A stretch of 64,000 nucleotides of DNA, taken from assembly GCF_017848315.1 (NCBI RefSeq), contig NZ_JAFKEC010000020.1:1-64000 (forward strand), written 5' to 3'. The notes beneath the pieces are model-generated. The model had not been told where the DNA came from. It worked only from the letters and a program-made list of their open reading frames with translations, and searched no databases. Each line of letters begins with the position of its first letter. The stretch's first letter is position 1. This document shows positions 57,226 through 64,000 of the stretch, piece by piece. The DNA is from Pseudomonas palmensis (GTDB lineage: Bacteria > Pseudomonadota > Gammaproteobacteria > Pseudomonadales > Pseudomonadaceae). The translations under genes were made by a program, and so were the position numbers.

Positions 57226-57503
57226 GCCCGCCGCTGGTCTGAAATACCCGTGGCCCCACCCTGCCCGCTTCAGCGGCCATGACAGCCTCACCCGCCGCAA
57301 TGCGGACCACGCAAACGCTTGCGCAACCCACACATAGCAAAAAGCCATTGTGACGCAGGTCAAACATCCTGCAACGGGGCGCAAACAAGCGGCGGACAGC
57401 GGCCGCATCGGTGCTATGGTTAGGGTCTTGGCCTTCCTTGGGCAGCGTGTCCCGGGTACAGGCATGCTCAGCGAATCGGGGTCAGCTGTAAAAGGAGGCC
57501 GGC
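57226..57503. other. Gap before the DUF1652 gene
   Basis: 278 bases of gene-free sequence. A promoter-like region before the 57504 gene (around 57400-57425) is likely but no specific motif was identified. A good ribosome-binding site (AAAGGAGG) sits at the end. Confidence 0.35.
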
Positions 57504-57761
57504 ATGAACAAGCTCACGTTTCCCAACGCCTGCCAGATGATGCGCTGGCACTTCCATCCCCTGGGCTTTGAAGCCAGCATGGATGCACCGCGCAGCATGG
57601 TGGCGCGCGTGTTCGACCGCGCCACCGGCGAAACCCTGCTGGCGATTGCCGGCATTCCGTGCGCCACACTGATGGCGGCGTCGGATGTGGAGCGCATCAT
57701 CGAAGCGGTGGAAGACGAGCTTGAAGCGTTCCAGCCCTCGTGTGCGCTGCGCTCGGCCTGA
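57504..57761 (+). CDS. DUF1652 protein
   Basis: 85 residues, AAAGGAGG 8 nt upstream. The Pseudomonas-specific DUF1652 pattern is seen: NACQMMRWHFHPLGFEASMD, then GIPCATLMAASDVERIIEAV. A small soluble protein of unknown role. It converges on the MHYT-GGDEF-EAL gene, with 9 nt between the stops. Confidence 0.85.
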   Translation: MNKLTFPNACQMMRWHFHPLGFEASMDAPRSMVARVFDRATGETLLAIAGIPCATLMAASDVERIIEAVEDELEAFQPSCALRSA

Positions 57762-57770
57762 CGCTGGCGC

Positions 57771-59849
57771 TCAGGCCTGCCCCACCGCCAGTCTCTCGAT
57801 ATCAGCCATGAAACGCTCGGCCGGCAGCGGCTGACCGAGCAGGTACCCTTGCAGCGAATCACACCCCAGACGGGTCAGGAAGTCCTGCTGGCGGTCGGTT
57901 TCCACCCCTTCGGCAACAATCCTCAACCCCAGTGCCTGCCCCAGCGCCACGATGGCCGACACGATTGCGGCATCGTCGCTGTCCTGCTCCAGGTCGCGCA
58001 CGAAGCCACGGTCTATCTTCAACTCGTTGGCCGGCAGGCGCTTCAAGTACATCAGGCTTGAGTAGCCGGTACCGAAATCGTCGATGGACAGGTCCACGCC
58101 CATGTCCGACAGGCGCTGCAACACCATCAGGCTCGCATCGGCGTCGTGCATGGCGGTGGTTTCGGTGATCTCCAGGGTCAGGCTGTTGGCCGGCAGGCGA
58201 TGGCGCTGCAAGGCCGACGCCACGCTGTCAACCAGCCCGGCATGGCAGAACTGGATGGCCGACAGGTTCACTGCAACCCGCCAGTTTTCATAGCCCTGGT
58301 CCATCCAGCTGCGCATCTGGCGGCAGGCCTCGTCCAGTACCCACTCGCCGATCGGGATGATCAACCCGGTTTTTTCCGCCAGCTGGATGAAGCGATCGGG
58401 CAGCAACATGCCGTGCTGCGGGTGCTCCCAGCGCAGCAGGGCCTCGGCACCGATAGGCTGGCGCCCCACCGCATCGAACTTGGGCTGGTAGAACAGGCGC
58501 AACTGGCGCTGCTCCAGCGCCATGCGCAGGTCCTGCAGCAACTGCAGCTGCAGGCGCGCGTTGCTGTTCATCGACACATCGAAAAAGCTGTAGGCGTTCT
58601 TGCCGGCGCTCTTGGCGTGGTACATGGCCGCGTCGGCATTGCGCAGCAGCTCCATCTGGTCGGCGCCGTTGCCGGGGTACAACACGATGCCGACGCTGGC
58701 GGAGATCTGCAGGCTCTGCTCGGCCACCCGGAACGGGCGCGACACCAGGTTGACCTGCTTGGCGGCCACCCCCACCGCATCTTCAGGCTCGTCCAGCTCC
58801 ACCAGCAGCACGAATTCGTCACCGCCGATGCGCGCCAGGGTGTCCTGGCTGTGCAGGTGGCCACGCAGGCGCATCGCCACCTCCTTGAGCAACTGGTCGC
58901 CGGTGTGATGACCGAACGCGTCGTTGACCGGCTTGAACCCGTCCAGGTCGATGAACATCAGCGCAAAGCAGCCGCCCTGCTCGGCCACCTTGGCGATGGC
59001 CTGCTCGATGCGGTCGGTCAGCAGGCTGCGGTTGGGCAGCCCGGTGAGGGTGTCGTGCAGCGCCAGCTGGGTCAGCTCCTGGTTGGCCAGGGTCAGCGAT
59101 TGCGCCAGCTCCGCAGTGCGCGCCTCCAGGCGTGCATCCAGCACCGAGGTCAGCAGCGCCACCGCCAGCACCGCCAGGGTGGTGATCAGCACCAGGTAGT
59201 CCAGGCCACTGCCGCTGAGCCCACCGTCCAGCGCGCCACAGAAGCTGCCGTCGGCAAAATTGGCCGCTGCCATGCCAGTGTAGTGCATGCCGACGATGGC
59301 AATGCCCATCACCACGGCGGCGCCGCCGCGAATCTGGCGTACATACGGGGTATTGCGGCGCAGGCGGAAGGCGATCCACAGTGCGGCCACCGACGCGCCT
59401 ACTGCAATCAACAGCGAGGCGGCGAACAGCAGCGGGTCGTAGTCGATGCCCGGTTGCATCTGCATGGCAGCCATGCCGGTGTAATGCATGCTGCTGATGC
59501 CCGCGCCCATGATCAGCGCCCCCAGCGCCAGCACGCGGCCCGGCAGGCTCGGCTGGCTCACCAGCCACAGTGCGAAGCCCGACGAAAGCACCGAGATCAC
59601 CAGCGACAGCGCGGTGAGGCTCAGGTCGTAGCCCAGCTCGATGGGCAGGCTGAAGGCAAGCATGCCGATGAAGTGCATCGACCAGATCCCGGTGCCCAGG
59701 GCCAGAGCACCGCCGACCATCCACAGGTACGCGGCACGGCCCTTGGCGGTGGCGATGCGCCCGGTCAGGTCCAGCGCCGTGTAGGACGCCAGAATCGCCA
59801 CGCACAGCGAAATCAGGACCAGCGAGGAGGAATAACTACCGTTGAGCAT
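57771..59849 (-). CDS. mucR: MHYT-GGDEF-EAL c-di-GMP protein (MucR-like)
   Basis: 692 residues from the ATG at 59849 (MLNGSYSSSLVLISLCVAIL); a further ATG at 59915 has no clear ribosome-binding site. Seven-helix MHYT sensor with MHFIGM and two MHYTGM repeats, thought to sense O2, NO or CO through copper. GGDEF domain with intact ARIGGDEF motif; EAL domain with intact EALLRWEHP and catalytic glutamates. In P. aeruginosa MucR of this layout makes the c-di-GMP pool for alginate. Both catalytic activities are plausible here; the net direction is unknown. Confidence 0.88.
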   Translation of the reverse strand: MLNGSYSSSLVLISLCVAILASYTALDLTGRIATAKGRAAYLWMVGGALALGTGIWSMHFIGMLAFSLPIELGYDLSLTALSLVISVLSSGFALWLVSQPSLPGRVLALGALIMGAGISSMHYTGMAAMQMQPGIDYDPLLFAASLLIAVGASVAALWIAFRLRRNTPYVRQIRGGAAVVMGIAIVGMHYTGMAAANFADGSFCGALDGGLSGSGLDYLVLITTLAVLAVALLTSVLDARLEARTAELAQSLTLANQELTQLALHDTLTGLPNRSLLTDRIEQAIAKVAEQGGCFALMFIDLDGFKPVNDAFGHHTGDQLLKEVAMRLRGHLHSQDTLARIGGDEFVLLVELDEPEDAVGVAAKQVNLVSRPFRVAEQSLQISASVGIVLYPGNGADQMELLRNADAAMYHAKSAGKNAYSFFDVSMNSNARLQLQLLQDLRMALEQRQLRLFYQPKFDAVGRQPIGAEALLRWEHPQHGMLLPDRFIQLAEKTGLIIPIGEWVLDEACRQMRSWMDQGYENWRVAVNLSAIQFCHAGLVDSVASALQRHRLPANSLTLEITETTAMHDADASLMVLQRLSDMGVDLSIDDFGTGYSSLMYLKRLPANELKIDRGFVRDLEQDSDDAAIVSAIVALGQALGLRIVAEGVETDRQQDFLTRLGCDSLQGYLLGQPLPAERFMADIERLAVGQA

Positions 59850-59999
59850 GAAGGTTCCAAGGCCCGGTTGACGGGCGCTGTCCCGGCCCGGTGAAAAACC
59901 GATGATTGTACTCAACCTTTAGCGAAACGCACGGAGTTTCCGAGGGATGGCGGGATGTTTTTGGCGAATGGCCATCAGGCTTTGGAACCGCGTCGCGGC

Positions 60000-60065
60000 C
60001 TTCGCCAGCAAGGCTGGCCCCTACAATCACATCGCGGCCTGTAGGCGCCGGCGTTGCCGGCGAAC
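60000..60065. repeat. REP-like pair
   Basis: CTTCGCCAGCAAGGCTGGCC followed by an inverted copy with GGCGCCGGCGTTGCCGGCGA between the MHYT gene and opmB. Confidence 0.6.
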
Positions 60066-60078
60066 GCCTCGACGCACA

Positions 60079-61581
60079 CTACCTGTCGATCGCGGTACGC
60101 TCTTCAGCAGCAAGGCTGGCTGCCTCCCAGCCGCCCCCCAACGCCGCAATCAACTGCACGCTGGCCACCAGCCGGCCCTGCAGCAGGTTCAGCACGCTGC
60201 GTTCATTGCTCAACGCGGTGGTCTGCACGTTCACCACGTCCAGATACCCGATCAGGCCCGCCTTGTACTGGTTCTCGGTCAGGCGCAGCGACTCGCGCGC
60301 CGACGCCAGCGCCTCATCGCGCACCTGCGCCTCATCGGCATACACCTTCAGCTGCACCAGGTAGTTTTCCACCTCCTGGAAGCCATCCAGCACGCTCTGA
60401 CGGTACTGCGCCACAGTCTGGTCATACACGGCCTTGGTACGGTCGACCTCGGCCGAGCGCTTGCCGGCATCGAACAGGGTCACGGCCAACTGCGGCCCCA
60501 CCGACCAGAATCGGTTCGGCAAGCTGATCCAGTCGCTGAAGCTGCTACTGCTGTAGCCACCGCTCATGCTCAGGGTCAGGTCCGGGAAGTACGCCGCCCG
60601 CGCCACGCCGATATTGGCGTTGGCCGCCATCACCTTGCGCTCGGCCGAGGCAATGTCGGGGCGGCGCTCCAGCAGCTGCGACGGCAGCGCCAGCGGGATC
60701 TGCGGCAAGGCCGGTATGGTGGTGCTCGGCGCCAGGGCAAATTCGGCCGGCGCCTTGCCCATCAGCACGGCAATCGCATTCTCGAACTGCGCCCGCTGCC
60801 AGATCAGGTCGATCAGGTCGGCCTGGGTGCTCTTGAGCTGGGTCTGTGCCTGGGCCACCGCGTCCTTGCCCGAAACCCCGGCGCGGTACTGGTTCTGGGT
60901 CATGGTCAGCGAACGCTGATAGGCCGCCAGCGTGGCCTCGAGCAGGCGCTTCTGCTCGTCGATCACACGCAGCTGCAGGTAGTTTTGCACCAGCTCCGAC
61001 TGCAGGCTCAGGCGTATCGCCGCCAGGTCCGCCAGGCTCGCCTCGGCACTCGCCTCGTTGGCGTTCAGGCCCTCACGCAGCTTGCCCCACAGGTCGGCTT
61101 CCCAGCTCACGCCCAGCTGGGCGCTGTACGTGTCGCGGATACCGCTGCTGTTGTTGCTCAGGCTCGAACTGCTGCTGCCGGTGCCCTGGCTGGAGCGGGT
61201 CTTGCCGGCGCTCAGGTCGAGGCTGGGAAACAGCGAAGCCCGGGCGCTGCGCACCAGGGTCTGGGCCTGGCGGTATTGCGCCTCGTACTGGGCCACCGTC
61301 TGGTTGTTGGCATTGAGCTGCTCGACCAGACCGTTGAGCTGCGCATCGCCGTACAGCTCCCACCAGGCCCCGCGCGCCAGGGCGTCGGACGGGTTGGCCT
61401 GGGTCCAGCCCTCGGCGTACTTGAACGCCACCGGCTCCGGCGCCTGCGGCCGGTGGTAGTCGGGGCTCAGGGTACAGGCGCTGAGCATAGCCAGGCACAG
61501 GGCCGAGGTCAGCAGGCGCGAACCACGGGCCGCCAGCACGCGCTGCAGGGAAGGTGGACAAACATCGGCAGGTCGGGTCAT
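60079..61581 (-). CDS. opmB: RND outer-membrane lipoprotein (OpmB, NodT/OprM family)
   Basis: 500 residues. Basic N-terminus, lipobox LSAC (AMLSAC), then the OMF repeats (e.g. NNQTVAQYEAQYRQAQTLVR and ERRPDIASAERKVMAANANI). The outer-membrane exit duct of an RND pump. Its start overlaps the muxC stop by 4 nt (ATGA), which fits the P. aeruginosa muxABC-opmB order. The symbol rests on this context. Confidence 0.88.
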   Translation of the reverse strand: MTRPADVCPPSLQRVLAARGSRLLTSALCLAMLSACTLSPDYHRPQAPEPVAFKYAEGWTQANPSDALARGAWWELYGDAQLNGLVEQLNANNQTVAQYEAQYRQAQTLVRSARASLFPSLDLSAGKTRSSQGTGSSSSSLSNNSSGIRDTYSAQLGVSWEADLWGKLREGLNANEASAEASLADLAAIRLSLQSELVQNYLQLRVIDEQKRLLEATLAAYQRSLTMTQNQYRAGVSGKDAVAQAQTQLKSTQADLIDLIWQRAQFENAIAVLMGKAPAEFALAPSTTIPALPQIPLALPSQLLERRPDIASAERKVMAANANIGVARAAYFPDLTLSMSGGYSSSSFSDWISLPNRFWSVGPQLAVTLFDAGKRSAEVDRTKAVYDQTVAQYRQSVLDGFQEVENYLVQLKVYADEAQVRDEALASARESLRLTENQYKAGLIGYLDVVNVQTTALSNERSVLNLLQGRLVASVQLIAALGGGWEAASLAAEERTAIDR

Positions 61582-64000
61582 AGCGGGGTTTCCAAAGCAG
61601 CGTCGGTACGCACGCCGCGCCAGTGATTGAAGCGATGGCGCAGGCGGTCCAGATAGAGGTAGACCACCGGGGTGGTGTAAAGCGTGAGGATCTGGCTGAA
61701 CACCAGCCCGCCAATGATGGTCAGGCCCAGCGGCTGGCGCATCTCGGCGCCCTCGGCGGTGCTCAGCAGTAACGGCAAGGCGCCCAGGATCGCCGCCAGG
61801 GTGGTCATCAGGATCGGCCGCAGACGCAGCAGGCAGGCCCGACGAATCGACTCCTGCGGGCTCAGCCCTTCATGGCGCTCCAGCTGCAGGGCCAGGTCGA
61901 TCATCAGAATCGCGTTCTTCTTCACCACCCCGATCAGCAGGAACAGCCCCAGCAGCGAGATCAGGCTGAACTCGCTGCCGACCACGTACAGCGTCAGCAG
62001 CGCCCCTACCCCGGCCGATGGCAGGGTCGAGAGGATGGTCAGCGGGTGAATGTAGCTTTCATACAGAATCCCCAGCACCAGGTACACCGCCAGCAAGGCG
62101 CCGAGGATCATCCAGGGCTGGCCCTCCTGGCTCTTGGTGAAGGCATCGCCGGTACCGCCAAGCTTGGCGATCACGTCCTCGGGCAGGCCGACCTTGGCCA
62201 CCGCACGCTCCACCGCGGCCAGCGCCACGTCCTGGCTGACGCCTTCTGCGAGGTCGAACGAGATGTCCTCGGAGGCGAACTGCCCCTCGTGGCTGACACG
62301 GTCCTCGGCCAGGCTGTTCTCGTAATGGGCAAAGGTCGACAGCGGCACGCGCGCGCCGTCGGCGGTGATCACCTGGACCTGCTCCAGGGTGCGCGGGTCC
62401 TGCGCATACTTGGGGTTGACCTCCATCACCACCTGGTACTGGTTGAGGCTGTCGTAGATGGTCGAGATCTGGCGCTGGCTGTAGGCGTTGTTGAGCACGG
62501 CGGTGACCATGTTCATGTCGATGCCCAGGCGTTTGGCCTGCTCGCGATCGACCACCAGGGTCACCTGCTGGGTGCCGCTGCCTTCGCGGGCGTCGATGGC
62601 CGTCAGCTCCGGCAGCGCCTTGAACGCCGCCACCACCTTCGGGTACCACTCGCGCAACGCCGTCAGCTCGCCACTTTGCAGGGTGTAGAGAAACTGCGAG
62701 CTGCTCTGCTCGCGGCCACCGCCAAACTGCAGGTCCTGGTCGGCCATCAGGAACAGCCGCCCGCCGGGTACCTTGGGCATCTCCTTGCGCAGGCGCTCGA
62801 TGATCTTCTGCGCCGACTCCTTGCGCTCCTTGATCGGCTTGAGGCGCACCAGCACCATGGCGTTGTTGATGCCGCTGTTGCCGCCGATGAAACCGGCCAC
62901 GCTCTGCACGGCCGGGTCCTTGAGCAAGGCGCGCCGGTAGATTTCCATCTTCGGCTGCATCACCGCGAACGACAGCCCGTCGTCACCCCGCACAAAGCCC
63001 ATCAGCTGGCCGGTGTCCTGCTGCGGCATCAGGGTCTTGGGCACCACAACGTACAGCGCCACGTTGACCACGATGGTCACCAGCAGGCTCAGCAGGGTCA
63101 GGCGGCGATGGCGCAGCGCCCAGCCCAGGCTGCGGTCGTAGCCGGCCATCATGCGCTGGTTGAGACGCTCGCTCCAGCGCTGCAGGCGGGTCTGCTCGCC
63201 GGGGGCGTGAGGTTTGAGCCAGCGCGCGCAGAGCATCGGCGTGAGCGTCAGCGACACCACCAGCGACACCAGGATGGCCGCCGCCAGGGTGATGGAGAAC
63301 TCGCGGAACAACGACTCGACGATGCCGCCCATGAACAGGATCGAGACGAACACCGCCACCAGCGAGGCGTTCATCGCCAGCAGCGTGAAGCCCACCTCCT
63401 TGGCGCCGAGGAAGGCCGCGGCCAGCGGCGCGACGCCTTCGTCGATATGCCGCGAGATGTTCTCCAGCACCACGATGGCGTCGTCCACCACCAGCCCGGT
63501 GGCGAGAATCAGCGCCATCAGCGACAGGTTGTTGAGCGAGAACCCGCACAGGTACATCACCGCGAAGGTGCCCACCAGCGACACCGGCACCGCCAGGGTC
63601 GGGATCAGCGAGGCGCGCAGGTTGCCCAGGAACAGGAACACCACCAGGATCACCAGCGCCACGGCGATCAGCAGCGTGTGTTCGGCCTCCTTGAGGGTGG
63701 CCTTGATCACCGGCGAGCGGTCCATGGCCACGTTCAGTTGCACGCTGGCCGGCATCAGGTCCTGCAACGCCGGCAACTGCTCCTTGATGCTCTCGATGGT
63801 CTTGATGATGTTGGCGCCGGTCTGGCGGTTGATCACCAGCAGCACCGCGTCCTTGTCATTGAAGAAGCCGCTGTTGTAGCGGTTCTCCACGCCATCGGTG
63901 ACCTTGGCCACGTGGCTCAGGCGCAGCACCGAGCCGTCCTGGTAGCGAATCACCAGCGGGCCGTAGTCCTTGGCTTTCTCCAGTTGATCGTTGGCCTGTA
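61578..64000 (-). CDS. muxC: RND efflux pump inner-membrane subunit MuxC (MdtC-like), 5' end missing
   Basis: The gene runs off the window edge; about 807 C-terminal residues are visible. RND signatures: helix with GLVVDDAIVVLENISRHIDE (proton-relay Asp pair), the central TLMPQQDTGQLMGFV and the C-terminal LLGLFLLIGVVKKNAILMID. This is the MdtB/MdtC subfamily, in which two different RND proteins form one pump. Substrates of MuxABC in P. aeruginosa are aztreonam, macrolides and novobiocin; here inferred only. Confidence 0.9.
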   Translation of the reverse strand, partial: QANDQLEKAKDYGPLVIRYQDGSVLRLSHVAKVTDGVENRYNSGFFNDKDAVLLVINRQTGANIIKTIESIKEQLPALQDLMPASVQLNVAMDRSPVIKATLKEAEHTLLIAVALVILVVFLFLGNLRASLIPTLAVPVSLVGTFAVMYLCGFSLNNLSLMALILATGLVVDDAIVVLENISRHIDEGVAPLAAAFLGAKEVGFTLLAMNASLVAVFVSILFMGGIVESLFREFSITLAAAILVSLVVSLTLTPMLCARWLKPHAPGEQTRLQRWSERLNQRMMAGYDRSLGWALRHRRLTLLSLLVTIVVNVALYVVVPKTLMPQQDTGQLMGFVRGDDGLSFAVMQPKMEIYRRALLKDPAVQSVAGFIGGNSGINNAMVLVRLKPIKERKESAQKIIERLRKEMPKVPGGRLFLMADQDLQFGGGREQSSSQFLYTLQSGELTALREWYPKVVAAFKALPELTAIDAREGSGTQQVTLVVDREQAKRLGIDMNMVTAVLNNAYSQRQISTIYDSLNQYQVVMEVNPKYAQDPRTLEQVQVITADGARVPLSTFAHYENSLAEDRVSHEGQFASEDISFDLAEGVSQDVALAAVERAVAKVGLPEDVIAKLGGTGDAFTKSQEGQPWMILGALLAVYLVLGILYESYIHPLTILSTLPSAGVGALLTLYVVGSEFSLISLLGLFLLIGVVKKNAILMIDLALQLERHEGLSPQESIRRACLLRLRPILMTTLAAILGALPLLLSTAEGAEMRQPLGLTIIGGLVFSQILTLYTTPVVYLYLDRLRHRFNHWRGVRTDAALETPL

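Overview
The window looks like chromosomal DNA of a Pseudomonas of the P. putida group. This rests on the GC-rich codon use, on REP-type hairpins in many gene gaps, and on recognisable Pseudomonas families (FapA-F amyloid export, DUF1652, GntR/GntK/GntP gluconate genes, MuxC/OpmB efflux, McpP-type chemoreceptor, CobE/CobM/CobW/CobN with CbtAB). No rRNA, tRNA or CRISPR array was seen.

Layout. 0.1-1.2 kb: small proteins, three of them acidic and on the minus strand. 1.3-5.1 kb: an orphan ABC-type binding protein diverges from an old-yellow-enzyme/FAD oxidoreductase and an XRE-cupin regulator, with a long AT-rich palindrome between them. 5.2-6.5 kb: small secreted or stress-type proteins. 6.2-16.1 kb: a stretch of visibly lower GC that looks acquired. 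It holds a secreted choloylglycine-hydrolase-family enzyme, a decayed UmuC/RulB-like remnant, a complete copper/silver efflux operon (Cys/Met-rich small protein, cusC, cusB, cusA, cusF) and the C-terminal stub of a tyrosine recombinase directly upstream of the ABC-F gene ybiT. 16-26.8 kb: core genes for MFS transport, a hydrolase, azoreductase with divergent LysR, undecaprenyl-PP phosphatase, a Cache chemoreceptor with a FliA-type promoter, and a PnuC/NadR-like NAD salvage pair.

26.7-33.3 kb: a six-gene functional amyloid (fap) operon. It has a candidate sigma-54 promoter, three iterated 18-bp palindromes upstream, and a convergent sigma-54 activator downstream. fapF carries a frameshift in a C5 run. 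34-43.3 kb: aerobic cobalamin synthesis. cobW-cobN-chlI-chlD run leftward and cbtB-cbtA-cobE-cobM run rightward, each side behind its own B12 riboswitch. 43.6-48.8 kb: a BvgAS-like two-component pair and a BdlA-like double-PAS chemoreceptor. 48.9-52.2 kb: the gluconate regulon with three near-identical GntR operators. 52.2-57.8 kb: iron alcohol dehydrogenase, a threonine deaminase preceded by a leader peptide and attenuator, a PACE efflux protein, a DUF3313 lipoprotein, and DUF1345 and DUF1652 proteins. 57.8-64 kb: a MucR-like MHYT-GGDEF-EAL protein, then opmB and the 3' part of muxC, which runs off the window.

The most interesting items are the iterated palindromes upstream of fap, the isoleucine/threonine-rich leader with mutually exclusive hairpins before ilvA, and the remnants that bracket the copper region. 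All functional calls come from reading motifs in the translated sequence; no database search was run.
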